A DNA stretch of 64,000 nt from Nitratireductor basaltis (GCF_000733725.1 NZ_JMQM01000001.1:1550001-1614000); one strand, 5' to 3'; shown: positions 43,153 through 54,085, counted from the stretch's first letter. Made by a program: numbers and translations. Notes: a model not told the origin generated them from the sequence alone.

Positions 43153-43980
43153 ATGGACGGCCTGCCTCCCCTGCGCGACGTGATCGAACGTCATGGACTT
43201 GCCGCCAAGAAGTCGCTCGGACAGAACTTCCTGCTCGACCTCAATCTCACGCGGCGCATTGCGCGCACCGCCGGCAAGCTCGAAGGCTGCACCGTGATCG
43301 AAGTCGGGCCAGGTCCCGGCGGCCTTACACGTTCACTTCTCATGGAGGGCGCGGACAAGGTCATCGCCATCGAGCGGGACGAGCGCTGCCTTCCAGCTCT
43401 TGAAGAGATTTCAACCGCCAATAAAGAGCGTCTGGACGTTATCGCTGGCGATGCACTCAGCACTGATTTCGCAGCCATTGCGGCAGGGCATGATCGCGTG
43501 AAGATCGTGGCAAACCTGCCTTACAATATCGGCACAGAGTTGCTGGTGCGCTGGTTGACACCGGATAACTGGCCACCATTCTACGAGTCCATGACGCTGA
43601 TGTTCCAGCGGGAGGTGGCCGAACGTGTCACAGCCGCACCCGGCTCGAACCATTATGGCAGACTGGGCGTTCTGGCCGGATGGCGCACCCGCGCGAAGAT
43701 CGCGTTCGACGTGCCCCCGCAGGCCTTCTGGCCCCCGCCGAAAGTAACGTCCTCCGTCATTCAGGTCGAGCCGAACCGCGAGCCGCTGGAGGTTGATCCG
43801 GCGCGCCTGCAAAAGATCAGCGAGGCCGCCTTCGGGCAGCGCCGCAAGATGCTGAGGCAGAGCCTCAAGGCCTTTGGCGGCGCGAATTATCTGGAGCGCG
43901 CGGGCATCGAGCCAACACGCCGCGCGGAGACATTGTCCGTCGAAGAATTCGTGAAGCTGGCGAATACGCCGGCTGGCTGA
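43153..43980 (+). CDS. ksgA: 16S rRNA dimethyladenosine transferase
   Basis: KsgA dimethylates two adjacent adenines in the 3'-terminal helix of 16S rRNA (A1518 and A1519). It is 275 residues. The N-terminal [11 protein letters not shown], the AdoMet motif [24 protein letters not shown] and the catalytic [11 protein letters not shown] are present. The ATG at 43153 is 3 bases after the pdxA stop. It ends the + strand operon, facing gmk with only 4 bases between them. Confidence 0.96.
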   Translation: MDGLPPLRDVIERHGLAAKKSLGQNFLLDLNLTRRIARTAGKLEGCTVIEVGPGPGGLTRSLLMEGADKVIAIERDERCLPALEEISTANKERLDVIAGDALSTDFAAIAAGHDRVKIVANLPYNIGTELLVRWLTPDNWPPFYESMTLMFQREVAERVTAAPGSNHYGRLGVLAGWRTRAKIAFDVPPQAFWPPPKVTSSVIQVEPNREPLEVDPARLQKISEAAFGQRRKMLRQSLKAFGGANYLERAGIEPTRRAETLSVEEFVKLANTPAG

Positions 43981-43984
43981 GAGG

Positions 43985-44638
<654 letters not shown>

Positions 44639-44643
44639 GGAAC

Positions 44644-45534
44644 CTACTCCAGATTCTGTACCTGCTCGCGCAGCTGATCGACCACCACCTTTAGCTCGAG
44701 CCCAATCGCCGTGATGGTCGCGGCATTCGATTTCGAGCAAAGCGTGTTGGCTTCGCGATTGAATTCCTGCGCAAGAAAATCCAGCTTGCGCCCAACCGGG
44801 CCGCCAGCCTCGATCAAGGCGCGCGCGGCCTCTACGTGGGTTTTCAGTCGATCGAGTTCCTCGCGGATATCGGCCTTGGCTGCAAGTATGGCGGCTTCCT
44901 GATGAAGGCGTGCTTCGTCGAAGCCGTTCGCGGATTGGGACAGGAGCCGGACCTGCTCTGCAAGTCGCTCCCTGATACGCTCGGGCTGGCGGGAGGGATC
45001 AGCCTCGGCACGCGCCACCAATGCCTCTATCCGGTCGATCTGGCCAAGCAGAACAGGCTTGAGGGCGGCACCTTCCTGATTGCGGGCGTCGACCAGTGCA
45101 TCGAGCGCCTTGTCGAGTGCTGCCAGTGCCAACTCGTCTAGCGCTGCGCGACTTTCCTCATCCGCATTCGCTTCGGGGACTTCCAGAACACCGCGCAGGG
45201 CCAGAAGACCGTCGGCACGGGCCGGTGCTGCCCCATGCTGTTCCTCCAGCCGCTTGGCAAGATCAGCAAGCTCGATGAGGAAGGCTTCATCCACCACCGG
45301 GCGGCGCAAGGTGTCACCACGCATGACGGAAAGGCTGGCTTGGATGTTGCCACGCGCGAAGCGCTGCTGGATGCGCAACTTGGCCGACTGCTCCAGGCGC
45401 TCGAAACCCTGAGGCAGGCGCAGCCGCGCCTCCAGCCCCCGGCCATTGACCGATCTCAGTTCCCAGGCGATAGCCGCCAGATCGTTTTCACGGGCCTCGC
45501 GGGCGAAACCCGTCATGCTTTGTAGCGCCATCAT
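44644..45534 (-). CDS. yicC: YicC family endoribonuclease
   Basis: This is a 296-residue protein of the YicC/YloC family. Its E. coli member cleaves small RNAs such as RyhB. The N-terminal [10 protein letters not shown], the [18 protein letters not shown] block and the C-terminal [24 protein letters not shown] are family signatures. Two ATGs (45534 and 45531) follow a GGGGA. The gene sits 18 bases from mltG and 5 bases from gmk. Confidence 0.94.
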   Translation of the reverse strand: MMALQSMTGFAREARENDLAAIAWELRSVNGRGLEARLRLPQGFERLEQSAKLRIQQRFARGNIQASLSVMRGDTLRRPVVDEAFLIELADLAKRLEEQHGAAPARADGLLALRGVLEVPEANADEESRAALDELALAALDKALDALVDARNQEGAALKPVLLGQIDRIEALVARAEADPSRQPERIRERLAEQVRLLSQSANGFDEARLHQEAAILAAKADIREELDRLKTHVEAARALIEAGGPVGRKLDFLAQEFNREANTLCSKSNAATITAIGLELKVVVDQLREQVQNLE

Positions 45535-45552
45535 TCCCCCATAGCTGGCACT

Positions 45553-46719
45553 TCAGCCGCCGTCAGCTTCCTTGGCTGCTTCTTCGGCCTGCTGGCGCTG
45601 TTCGCGCTCTATGCGGCGCCAGCGCGCAACGTTTTCGTTATGCTCCTTGAGCGTCTTGGCAAAGACGTGACCGCCGGTGCCGTCGGCGACGAAATAGAGG
45701 TCGTCGGTACGGGATGGATTTGCAACGGCTTCAAGCGCGGCGCGACCCGGATTGGCAATCGGCGTCGGTGGAAGACCGTCGATCTGATATGTGTTGTAAT
45801 CCGTCTTCTTCTCGATGTCGGAGCGATAGATCGGACGATCGGATGGCTTACCGTCTCCACCGAAGATGCCGTAGATGATGGTTGGATCGGACTGGAGGCG
45901 CATGCCTTGCTTCAGGCGGTTGATGAAGACTGCGGCAACGCGGGAACGCTCATCTGCGCGACCGGTCTCTTTCTCAACAATCGAAGCCAGGGTAACGAAT
46001 TCCTCTATGGTATCGATCGGCAGGCCTTCCGCGCGACGTTCCCAGATACTCTGAACGAGTTCATCCTGGTCCTGTTTCAGCTTCTCCACGAGTTCGGTAC
46101 GGTCCAGTCCACGGGTGAAGCGGATCGTGTCAGCTGCAAGACTGCCCTCCGGCGGAAGTTCTTCAGGCAGATCGCCGGAGAGTTCATCGGTCTGGGCGAT
46201 ACGCTCGAAGACCTGTTTGACTGTCAGACCTTCAGGAATGGTCAGCGAATAGAGAACAGACTTGCCGCTTTCCAGCAACTCCATGATCTCGTGCATGGAC
46301 GCACCGGCCTTGATCTCATATTCGCCGGCCTTGATGCGGCTGTCGGCGCCATAGGCACGCAAGCCCATGAGGAATATGCGCGTGTCGCTGATGAGGCTTT
46401 CGCGCTCGAGCTGCGTCGCAATCTCACGCACGCTCATATTCGGGCGCACCATGATGGTCTCCGCGCTTGTTGCCGGACCAGGCGCCTCGAATTCGCGCTT
46501 GCCAAAATAGAAGGCAATGCCAGCGGCGATCACCAGGAAGATGACCGAGGACATCAGAAAATTCAGGAATACGACGAACTGGTTGCGCGATTGGCGCGAG
46601 CGGCGCGGCGGCGGTGTGCCTTCCCTGGGGCGCAGTGCCTCGCGCGCGGATTTGGCGACCACCGGACGACCCTTGCCCTTTTGAGGGCGACCGCCATTCT
46701 GCTCAGTTTCACCAGCCAT
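45553..46719 (-). CDS. mltG: Endolytic murein transglycosylase MltG
   Basis: This is a 388-residue inner-membrane lytic transglycosylase that cuts new glycan strands and sets their length. A basic, proline-rich cytoplasmic N-terminus is followed by one membrane helix (LNFLMSSVIFLVIAAGIAFY, about 53-72) and a LysM-like region. The catalytic domain carries the active-site Glu in LASIVEKETG and the typical SDPTIIYG and TYQIDGLPPTPIANPG. It is downstream of fabF, the usual rhizobial arrangement. Confidence 0.95.
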   Translation of the reverse strand: MAGETEQNGGRPQKGKGRPVVAKSAREALRPREGTPPPRRSRQSRNQFVVFLNFLMSSVIFLVIAAGIAFYFGKREFEAPGPATSAETIMVRPNMSVREIATQLERESLISDTRIFLMGLRAYGADSRIKAGEYEIKAGASMHEIMELLESGKSVLYSLTIPEGLTVKQVFERIAQTDELSGDLPEELPPEGSLAADTIRFTRGLDRTELVEKLKQDQDELVQSIWERRAEGLPIDTIEEFVTLASIVEKETGRADERSRVAAVFINRLKQGMRLQSDPTIIYGIFGGDGKPSDRPIYRSDIEKKTDYNTYQIDGLPPTPIANPGRAALEAVANPSRTDDLYFVADGTGGHVFAKTLKEHNENVARWRRIEREQRQQAEEAAKEADGG

Positions 46720-46825
46720 GGTGCCTACGAATCTCCTGAATGCGTGGATGCAGAATCAACGGCTGCAAACTGACGGCACAATAACGGCAACAAGATGCAT
46801 CAAGGAAGGCCAGAGCCTTCCCTGA

Positions 46826-48082
46826 TCAAGCCTCATAACGCTGGAAGACCAGCGAAGCATTGGTTCCGCCAAAGCCGAACGAGTTCGAGAGGGCCACGTC
46901 GATCTGGCGCTCGCGCGCCTTGTTAGGAACGAGATCCAGCTTTGTCTCGACCTGCGGATTGTCCAGATTGATCGTGGGCGGCGCGATATTGTCGCGGATG
47001 GCCAGCACCGAGAAAATTGCTTCTGCCGCACCCGCAGCACCAAGCAGGTGACCGATCGAGGACTTGGTCGAGGACATCGAAGCCGTCTCGGCAGCATCAC
47101 CGAGAAGACGCTCTACCGCACCAAGCTCGATCGTATCAGCCATCGTGGAGGTGCCGTGGGCGTTTATGTAGTCCACATCCTTCGGCTCAAGGCCCGCGCG
47201 CTTGAGTGCAGCACTCATGCAACGATATGCGCCATCCCCATCTTCGGCGGGGGCCGTGATGTGGTAGGCGTCGCCCGTCAGACCATAGCCGACAACCTCG
47301 GCATAGATCTTCGCACCACGCGCCTTGGCATGCTCAAGCTCTTCGAGCACGACCACACCGGCACCCTCACCCATGACGAAGCCGTCGCGGTCGCGATCAT
47401 AGGGGCGGGACGCCTTTTCGGGCGTGTCGTTATAGGATGTGGAAAGCGCCTTGCAGGCGGAGAAGCCGGCGATGGAAAGGCGCGTGACCGGCGCTTCCGC
47501 ACCGCCGGCCAGCATCACGTCCGCATCGCCAAAGGCGATCAGGCGTGCCGCGTCGCCGATGGCATGGGCACCGGTGGAACAGGCCGTCACAACCGCATGG
47601 TTCGGACCTTTCAGCCCGTGGCGAATGGAAACCTGGCCGGAAACGAGGTTGATGATGTTTCCGGGGATGAAGAAGGGACTGATACGCCTCGGCCCCTTGT
47701 TCTCAAGCACCAGAGCATTTTCGGCGATACCTTCGATACCGCCGATGCCGGAACCGATCATCACGCCGGTGGCGAAACGATCATCCTCGCTCTTCGGCTC
47801 CCAGCCAGAATCGGCAAGCGCCTGATCCGCAGCCGCAATGCCATAGGTGATGAAATCACCGATCTTGCGTTGCTCGCGAGGCTCAAGAAACGCATCCGGG
47901 TCGAATGCGCCCTCACCCTCACTCGGGATCATGTTGGCAATCTTGCAGGGCAGATCCTCGACCTCGAAACGGTCGATGCGCCTTGCAGCGCTTTTCCCTG
48001 AAAGAAGGGCCTTCCAGCTATGCTCGGCGCCCAGGCCGAGCGGTGAAAGAAGACCCAGGCCGGTGACGACAACTCGTCTCAT
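46826..48082 (-). CDS. fabF: 3-oxoacyl-ACP synthase II
   Basis: FabF is the condensing enzyme for fatty-acid elongation. It is 418 residues. The catalytic Cys is in VTACSTGAHA (near residue 168). The two His residues are in YINAHGTSTMADT and SSIGHLLGAAG. The N-terminus MRRVVVTGLGLLSPLG is canonical. It lies 46 bases downstream of acpP. Confidence 0.97.
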   Translation of the reverse strand: MRRVVVTGLGLLSPLGLGAEHSWKALLSGKSAARRIDRFEVEDLPCKIANMIPSEGEGAFDPDAFLEPREQRKIGDFITYGIAAADQALADSGWEPKSEDDRFATGVMIGSGIGGIEGIAENALVLENKGPRRISPFFIPGNIINLVSGQVSIRHGLKGPNHAVVTACSTGAHAIGDAARLIAFGDADVMLAGGAEAPVTRLSIAGFSACKALSTSYNDTPEKASRPYDRDRDGFVMGEGAGVVVLEELEHAKARGAKIYAEVVGYGLTGDAYHITAPAEDGDGAYRCMSAALKRAGLEPKDVDYINAHGTSTMADTIELGAVERLLGDAAETASMSSTKSSIGHLLGAAGAAEAIFSVLAIRDNIAPPTINLDNPQVETKLDLVPNKARERQIDVALSNSFGFGGTNASLVFQRYEA

Positions 48083-48128
48083 ATTCTGGCAGGCTCGCTC
48101 TGGCTGACGTTTTCGCGGATGCGAAAAC

Positions 48129-48365
48129 TTAGCTCTTCTTGCTTTCGATGAACTTCACCGCATCGCCGACGGTCTGGATCGTCTCAGCGGCATCGTCCGG
48201 GATTTCAACGCCGAACTCTTCCTCGAAGGCCATCACAAGCTCAACCGTATCAAGGCTGTCCGCGCCCAGATCGTCGATGAAGCTTGCACTTTCGGTAACC
48301 TTGTCAGCATCAACACCAAGATGCTCGACAACGATTTTCTTAACGCGGTCTGCAGTATCGCTCAT
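48129..48365 (-). CDS. acpP: Acyl carrier protein
   Basis: AcpP is a 78-residue, strongly acidic carrier of fatty-acid intermediates. S37 in the [14 protein letters not shown] motif receives 4'-phosphopantetheine. Its upstream region (248 bases) is longer than other spacers in the operon and contains an inverted repeat, so it probably has its own promoter, as expected for such an abundant protein. Confidence 0.98.
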   Translation of the reverse strand: MSDTADRVKKIVVEHLGVDADKVTESASFIDDLGADSLDTVELVMAFEEEFGVEIPDDAAETIQTVGDAVKFIESKKS

Positions 48366-48401
48366 GTGAGAACCCTCGACTTCATGAATTTCCGGTCTTC
48401 G

Positions 48402-48423
48402 TTAGCGGCACGATTGCCGCTAA
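48402..48423. promoter_or_regulatory. Perfect inverted repeat upstream of acpP
   Basis: TTAGCGGCA-CGAT-TGCCGCTAA is a 9-bp perfect dyad located 37-58 bases before the acpP start. No T-run follows on the - strand, so a terminator is unlikely. It could be an operator or an mRNA hairpin in the acpP leader. Confidence 0.5.
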
Positions 48424-48613
48424 TCAAGTTGAAAAGATAACCAATCCGAAAGCTTTAGCCTTCGGGAAGCGGCTTATCCCCCATTTCAATGCGCATCACA
48501 CTACACCAAACCTTGCGGATTTGAGGGCAGCGATTTCAGCGCCTGCTGATATAGGCATCTTCCAATCATCGGCAGCTCAGATGTGTTCCACCGCCTTGGA
48601 TTGCAAGACGCGA

Positions 48614-49351
48614 TCAGATCATTGCCATGCCACCATTCACGTGGATGGTTTGGCCCGTCACATAGGCTGCCTCGTTGGAGGCCAGGAAGGCAACGGAAGC
48701 TGCGACTTCGTCGCCGGTGCCCATGCGCTTCATCGGAATGGCGCCCATGATGGAATCGCGCTGCTTGTCGTTCAGCTTTTCCGTCATGGCCGATTCGATG
48801 AAGCCGGGCGCAACCGCGTTTACGGTGATGTTGCGGGTCGCGATTTCCTGGGCCAGCGATTTGGTGAAGCCGATAAGGCCCGCCTTCGACGCGCAGTAGT
48901 TGGCTTGTCCCGGATTGCCAGTCACGCCAACCACGGACGAAATATTGATAATGCGGCCGAAGCGGCGGCGCATCATCGGGTGGGTCAGCTCGCGCGTCAG
49001 GCGGAAGACCGCCGTCAGATTGACTTCGAGCACAGCATCCCAGTCGTCGTCGCTCATGCGCACGAACAGGCCGTCACGGGTGATGCCGGCATTGTTGACG
49101 AGGATCTCGACACCTTCGAGTTCCGATTCGGCTTTCTCCGCCAGCGCCTTGACATCATTGCGGTCCGACAGGTTGGCCGGGAAGATCTTCACCCGGTCAC
49201 CGAGATCGGAGGCCAGCGCCTCCAGCTTTTCCACCCGCGTACCATGAAGACCGACAGTTGCGCCCTGTGCATGTAGCATGCGAGCGACGGATTCGCCGAT
49301 GCCGCCGGATGCGCCGGTAACGAGAGCCTTGCGGCCCGTGAGATCGAACAT
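48614..49351 (-). CDS. fabG: 3-oxoacyl-ACP reductase
   Basis: FabG is a 245-residue SDR that reduces 3-oxoacyl-ACP with NADPH. The cofactor loop is VTGASGGIGESVAR, followed by NNAGITRDG. The catalytic set is Ser in INISSVVGV plus Y and K in NYCASKAGLIG. The C-terminus TGQTIHVNGGMAMI is typical. It follows fabD by 39 bases. Confidence 0.96.
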   Translation of the reverse strand: MFDLTGRKALVTGASGGIGESVARMLHAQGATVGLHGTRVEKLEALASDLGDRVKIFPANLSDRNDVKALAEKAESELEGVEILVNNAGITRDGLFVRMSDDDWDAVLEVNLTAVFRLTRELTHPMMRRRFGRIINISSVVGVTGNPGQANYCASKAGLIGFTKSLAQEIATRNITVNAVAPGFIESAMTEKLNDKQRDSIMGAIPMKRMGTGDEVAASVAFLASNEAAYVTGQTIHVNGGMAMI

Positions 49352-49390
49352 TCTCAGGTCCCTCTTGAATGCGGCCGAGCCGCTTGAGAT

Positions 49391-50332
49391 TTAGAGCAGT
49401 TCCTTCATGACCGCGTCAATGTCGTCCGGCGTGTTGACCGGTACGGCAGCAAGGTCACGATTGATGCGGCGTGCAAGGCCCGAAAGCACCTTTCCGGAAC
49501 CGATCTCGTAAAGCTTCCCGACGCCATTTTCGCCGAACCAGCCGACGGTCTCGCGCCAGCGCACGCGGCCCGTCACCTGCTCGACCAGACGATCGACGAT
49601 CTCGGCAGGATCGGTAACCGGAGCGACGGATACATTGGCGATGACAGGGACGTAAGGCGCGGAGACCTTCACTTCGCCCAGCGCTTCGCGCATGGCATCG
49701 GCTGCGGGTGCCATCAGCTCAGAATGGAACGGTGCGGAGACGGGGAGCATCAGGGCACGCTTTGCGCCCTTTTCGGTGCAAATGCGGGCTGCTTCCTCGA
49801 CGGCGGGCTTTGCGCCGGAAATTACCAACTGGCCGCCGCCATTGTCGTTGGCAATCTGGCAAACAGAGCCCCTGCCGGCAGATTTGCAGGCTTCTTCGAC
49901 ATCGTCTGCCTCCAGGCCGATGATGGCAGCCATTGCTCCCTCGCCGACCGGAACGGCTGCCTGCATGGCATTGCCGCGAATTCGCAGGAGACGCGCGGTA
50001 TCGGCGAGCGTGAAGGTTCCTGCCGCGCACAGAGCAGAATATTCGCCAAGCGAATGACCGGCCACATAGGCGACCTTGTCCTTCAGCTTCAGACCGCCCT
50101 TTTCCATGACGCGCATGACGGCCATGGATACCGCCATCAATGCCGGCTGCGCATTGGCCGTCAGCGTCAACTCATCCTCAGGACCGTCCCACATGATGCG
50201 GGAAAGTTTCTGGTTCAGCGCGTCGTCGATTTCCTCGAATACCGCGCGGGCTTCAGGAAATGCCTCGGCCAGATCGCGGCCCATGCCGACGGCCTGGCTA
50301 CCCTGGCCTGGAAAGGTGAAAGCGACGCTCAT
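49391..50332 (-). CDS. fabD: Malonyl CoA-ACP transacylase
   Basis: FabD loads malonyl groups onto ACP. It is 313 residues. The N-terminus FTFPGQGSQAVGMG and the nucleophile elbow GHSLGEYSAL (active-site Ser) are clear, and the catalytic His lies in SAPFHSELM. The ATG at 50332 gives the conserved start; the longer frame to 50449 is not conserved. It is the first gene of the fabD-fabG-acpP-fabF operon, divergent from the ABC transporter genes. Confidence 0.96.
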   Translation of the reverse strand: MSVAFTFPGQGSQAVGMGRDLAEAFPEARAVFEEIDDALNQKLSRIMWDGPEDELTLTANAQPALMAVSMAVMRVMEKGGLKLKDKVAYVAGHSLGEYSALCAAGTFTLADTARLLRIRGNAMQAAVPVGEGAMAAIIGLEADDVEEACKSAGRGSVCQIANDNGGGQLVISGAKPAVEEAARICTEKGAKRALMLPVSAPFHSELMAPAADAMREALGEVKVSAPYVPVIANVSVAPVTDPAEIVDRLVEQVTGRVRWRETVGWFGENGVGKLYEIGSGKVLSGLARRINRDLAAVPVNTPDDIDAVMKELL

Positions 50333-50593
50333 GACGCATGACTCCCAAAGGTTTGTTTGGCCGGTGGTGGTGGCGCACTCCGGCTGCAACGTCAAGTGTG
50401 AGCGTGTTTTTCCCCCGAAACTGCGCGCGAATGCCCCTCGCCTTGCCACCTTGTGTCAGCATTCTTCTGCACCCCACACAGCCTGCTATGGCAGAAATGC
50501 GGTGTGCGTCCTATATCTGAGCAGCTTTCACGGCAAACCAGCAATGCTTCCATGGTTTGCGCCTGCATTATCCCAAACCGGTCAGGCGGCTTC

Positions 50594-51520
50594 ATGCACA
50601 ACGCGATTTCCATAAAGAATCTTTCGAAGGTCTATGAAGGCGGTTTCAAGGCCCTCGATAATGTCGATCTCGAAATCAAGAATGGCGAGATTCTGGCGCT
50701 GCTCGGGCCGAATGGCGCAGGCAAGACAACCATGATCTCCATCATCTGCGGGATCGTGAACCCGACCTCTGGCAGCGTCAGCGTACGCGGCCATGACATC
50801 ATCAGCGACTTCCGCCAGGCGCGCTCGCTGATCGGCCTCGTGCCGCAGGAATTGCATACGGATGCGTTCGAAACAGTCTGGGCCACCGTCAGCTACAGCC
50901 GGGGACTGTTTGGCCGGAAGCCGAACCCCGAACTTGTCGAGCAGATCCTGCGCGACCTGACGCTCTGGGACAAGAAGGACACGCCGATCATGGCGCTGTC
51001 GGGGGGCATGAAGCGGCGTGTCATGATCGCCAAGGCACTTTCGCACGAGCCTCAGATCCTGTTTCTCGACGAGCCGACGGCCGGTGTGGATGTGGAGCTT
51101 CGCAAGGATATGTGGGCACTGGTCAACAGGCTGCGCGAGAGTGGCGTCACTATCATCCTGACAACCCACTATATCGAGGAAGCCGAAGAGATTGCAGACA
51201 GGGTTGGCGTCATCAGCAAGGGGCGCCTGCTTCTGGTCGAAGACAAGACGGAACTGATGCGCAAGCTTGGCAAGAAGGAGCTCTCGCTGCAGCTGGCCGA
51301 ACCGATCGGCGAATTGCCCGGCACACTCAGGCGCGATGATCTGGAACTTGTGAATGGCGGTCAGGAGATCGTCTTCAACTATGACACCCAGGCCGAGCGA
51401 ACGGGCATTGCCTCGCTTCTCGCCGACCTGAACAAGGAAGGCATCGTGGTCAAGGATCTCGACACGAAGCAGAGTTCGCTGGAAGAGATATTCGTACGCC
51501 TGGTGGAGGAAAGCCGATGA
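50594..51520 (+). CDS. ABC-2 type exporter, ATP-binding subunit
   Basis: This is a 308-residue ATPase of an ABC-2 exporter. Walker A is [11 protein letters not shown], the signature [15 protein letters not shown] and Walker [13 protein letters not shown], with the H-loop in [11 protein letters not shown]. The C-terminal regulatory extension (about 225-308) is as in NodI/YadG-type proteins. The ATG at 50594 was chosen by family length. It overlaps the permease gene by ATGA. It resembles E. coli YadG; the substrate is unknown. Confidence 0.92.
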   Translation: MHNAISIKNLSKVYEGGFKALDNVDLEIKNGEILALLGPNGAGKTTMISIICGIVNPTSGSVSVRGHDIISDFRQARSLIGLVPQELHTDAFETVWATVSYSRGLFGRKPNPELVEQILRDLTLWDKKDTPIMALSGGMKRRVMIAKALSHEPQILFLDEPTAGVDVELRKDMWALVNRLRESGVTIILTTHYIEEAEEIADRVGVISKGRLLLVEDKTELMRKLGKKELSLQLAEPIGELPGTLRRDDLELVNGGQEIVFNYDTQAERTGIASLLADLNKEGIVVKDLDTKQSSLEEIFVRLVEESR

Positions 51521-52278
51521 ACCTGCAGGCCGTCAAATCCATCTATCTGTTCGAAATGGCGCGCATGAAGCGCACGATCCTGCAAAGCGTCGTTTCGCCG
51601 GTGCTTTCCACCTCGCTCTATTTCATCGTGTTTGGCGCGGCCATCGGCTCGCGTATCGAAGAGGTGAACGGCGTTCAATACGGCGCATTTATCGTGCCTG
51701 GCCTGATGATGCTGACGCTGTTGCAGAATTCAATCTCCAACGCGTCCTTCGGCATCTATTTCCCGAAGTTCACCGGCACGATCTATGAGACGCTGTCGGC
51801 GCCCATCTCGTTCTTCGAGATCGTACTGGGTTATGTCGGTGCGGCGGCGACGAAATCGCTGATTCTCGGCGTCATCATTTTGGCAACAGCGCATCTCTTC
51901 GTGGATATCCGCATCGCCCACCCGTTCTGGATGGTCTTTTTCCTTGTCCTGACCGCAGTAACCTTCAGCCTGTTCGGCTTCATCATCGGCATCTGGGCGG
52001 ACAATTTCGAGAAATTGCAGCTCATCCCGCTTCTGGTCGTCACACCACTCGTCTTTCTCGGCGGCAGCTTCTACTCGATCGATATGCTGCCCGAGTTCTG
52101 GCAGAATGTGACACTTGCCAATCCGGTGCTCTATCTCATCTCCGGCTTCCGCTGGAGCTTCTACGAGACATCGGATGTGAGCGTTGCCGTCAGCATCGCC
52201 ATGATCTGCATCTTTCTTGCACTGTGCATGACGATCGTGTGGTGGATGTTCAAGACGGGATATCGGCTGAAGGCTTGA
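51517..52278 (+). CDS. ABC-2 type exporter, permease subunit
   Basis: This is a 253-residue inner-membrane permease with six predicted helices. The ABC-2 motif region [20 protein letters not shown] and the [20 protein letters not shown] stretch match YadH/NodJ-like permeases. It pairs with the ATPase upstream through a 4-base overlap. The substrate is unknown. It is followed by the ribosomal-protein promoter. Confidence 0.92.
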   Translation: MNLQAVKSIYLFEMARMKRTILQSVVSPVLSTSLYFIVFGAAIGSRIEEVNGVQYGAFIVPGLMMLTLLQNSISNASFGIYFPKFTGTIYETLSAPISFFEIVLGYVGAAATKSLILGVIILATAHLFVDIRIAHPFWMVFFLVLTAVTFSLFGFIIGIWADNFEKLQLIPLLVVTPLVFLGGSFYSIDMLPEFWQNVTLANPVLYLISGFRWSFYETSDVSVAVSIAMICIFLALCMTIVWWMFKTGYRLKA

Positions 52279-52302
52279 GCGGCTCCAGCTCGGCTTTTTG
52301 CC

Positions 52303-52331
52303 TTGCATTTGCCGCGCTTGGCCCATATAAG
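52303..52331 (+). promoter_or_regulatory. Promoter of the rpsF-rpsR-rplI operon
   Basis: TTGCAT (52303-52308) and TATAAG (52326-52331) are separated by exactly 17 bases, a good sigma-70 type promoter. It would give a leader of about 205 bases before rpsF. Such a leader is long enough for S6/S18-type feedback control, but I could not fold the sequence to test that. Confidence 0.65.
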
Positions 52332-52543
52332 CCCGCGGTCTGCCGGTTTCAGCTGGGGGCTGAACGGAGGGCCGTGCGCTTTTGTGCATGTCTTGAAGCA
52401 GGAATTGCTTCGGCCTCCCGTGTCTCCGCTCTCGACCGTCTCTTCGATGCGCCTTTCTTCATCCCCAACGGGAAAAGACAAGGTCGCAGAGGCTTTTGCC
52501 GCTGAGGCCGGGACAGACAGGTGAAAGAAGAAAGGCAAAGACA

Positions 52544-52981
52544 ATGGCTCTTTACGAACATGTGTTCCTTGCCCGGCAGGATCTCTCTCCGCAGCAGGTC
52601 GAAGCGCTCGTCGAACAGTATCGCGGCGTTATCGAAGAAGCTGGCGGCAAGATTGGCCGGGTAGAAAACTGGGGCATCAAGTCCCTCGCTTACCGCATGG
52701 ACAAGAACCGCAAGGCTCACTACACGCTGATGAACATTGATGCGCCGGCAGCGGCCGTCAAGGAAGTCGAGCGTCAGATGGGTCTTTCCGAAGACGTTCT
52801 GCGCTTCATGACCATCCGCGTCGAAGAGCACGAGGAAGGCCCGTCAGCCATGATGCAGCGTCGCGATGACCGCGGCCCGCGTCGTGATGACCGTGGCCCC
52901 CGCCGCGACGACCGTGGCCCGCGTCGCGACGACGACCGTGGTCCGCGCCGTGAGCGCAACAATGATGAGGGAGCTGCATAA
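52544..52981 (+). CDS. rpsF: 30S ribosomal protein S6
   Basis: S6 binds S18 on the platform of the small subunit. It is 145 residues. The core (1-105) is normal, starting [20 protein letters not shown]. The tail (107-137) is a tandem RRDDRGP-type repeat, three to four units, and therefore highly charged and probably disordered. The ATG at 52544 follows GAAAGAAG; the frame from 52496 is not conserved. Its stop overlaps the start of rpsR by one base. Confidence 0.96.
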
Positions 52982-53229
52982 TGGTCGATATCAATCAGAT
53001 CCCGACTCGCCGTCCTTTCCACCGCCGTCGCAAGACGTGCCCGTTCTCCGGCGCAAATGCTCCGAAGATCGACTACAAGGACGTGAAGCTTCTGCAGCGC
53101 TACATTTCCGAGCGCGGCAAGATCGTTCCTTCCCGCATCACGGCTGTCAGCCAGAAAAAGCAGCGTGAGCTGGCCAAGGCCATCAAGCGCGCACGCTTCC
53201 TGGGTCTTCTGCCCTACGTGGTGAAGTGA
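52981..53229 (+). CDS. rpsR: 30S ribosomal protein S18
   Basis: S18 is an 82-residue small-subunit protein. The [20 protein letters not shown] and [19 protein letters not shown] stretches are diagnostic. It is coupled to rpsF (TAATG overlap). A strong hairpin begins 4 bases after its stop. Confidence 0.97.
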
Positions 53230-53233
53230 TTTC

Positions 53234-53268
53234 GTGAGGGACGCGGCTTCGTGGCCGCGTCCCTTCAC
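53234..53268. promoter_or_regulatory. Long hairpin in the rpsR-rplI spacer
   Basis: The 10-bp perfect stem GGGACGCGGC / GCCGCGTCCC with loop TTCGTG is extended by GTGA / TCAC. No T-run follows, so it is unlikely to be a complete terminator. It may protect the rpsF-rpsR mRNA end or reduce transcription into rplI, which starts 170 bases further on. Confidence 0.6.
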
Positions 53269-53439
53269 TCCCCTGCTTCGGGTGCAGCGGGAGAGACTTA
53301 CAATCCCGAGTTGGGGCAGATGCCCCTAACTGCCAGATGGCAGGACAGCGAACCCGCCTCCCCTGACTGAGTGTGAGGCCCGTTTCCAGATCCTGCCGAG
53401 CAATTGCGGGCACTGCCCGCCGACAAAAGGACGGAAACG

Positions 53440-54057
53440 ATGGAAATCATCCTGCTTGAACGTATCTCGCGCCTCGGCCAGATGGGCGACGTTGTGAAGG
53501 TAAAGGACGGCTTTGCCCGCAACTACCTTCTGCCCCAGGGCAAGGCCCTTCGCGCCAACGAAACCAACCGCAAGCGCTTCGAAGCACAGCGCGCCGACCT
53601 CGAGGCACGCAATCTCGAACGCAAGAACGAAGCTGAAGCCGTTGCCGAGAAGCTCGACGGCCAGAACTTCATCGTCGTGCGCTCGGCTGCCGAAACCGGC
53701 CAGCTCTACGGTTCCGTTTCCGCACGCGACATCATGAATGTTCTCGACGAGAACGGCTTCAAGGTCGGTCGCAACCAGGTCGAGATGGATCAGCCGATCA
53801 AGTCCATCGGCCTGACCAATGTCACGATCGCGCTGCACCCGGAAGTCACCGTCACCATCACGCTCAATGTTGCGCGTAACGAGGACGAGGCAGAGCGCCA
53901 GGCTCGCGGCGAGACGCTTGATTCAGCCGAGGCAATCTACGGCGACGACATCAATGACAGCGCCCGTCCGGATGAGTTCTTCGACCCGAATGCAGAGTTC
54001 GAGGATGAAGAAGGCGAAGCAGCCGAAGCTTCCGAAGAAGGCGAAGAGAACGCCTAA
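53440..54057 (+). CDS. rplI: 50S ribosomal protein L9
   Basis: L9 has 205 residues. The N-terminal domain [19 protein letters not shown] and the conserved [15 protein letters not shown] bind 23S rRNA; a long helix and the C-terminal domain follow. The last 45 residues are an acidic tail (for example [16 protein letters not shown]), longer than in E. coli L9 (149 residues) but common in alphaproteobacteria. A terminator follows 30 bases downstream. Confidence 0.97.
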   Translation: MEIILLERISRLGQMGDVVKVKDGFARNYLLPQGKALRANETNRKRFEAQRADLEARNLERKNEAEAVAEKLDGQNFIVVRSAAETGQLYGSVSARDIMNVLDENGFKVGRNQVEMDQPIKSIGLTNVTIALHPEVTVTITLNVARNEDEAERQARGETLDSAEAIYGDDINDSARPDEFFDPNAEFEDEEGEAAEASEEGEENA

Positions 54058-54085
54058 TCAGGCTTCTCCTCCGCTTGAATTCAAG

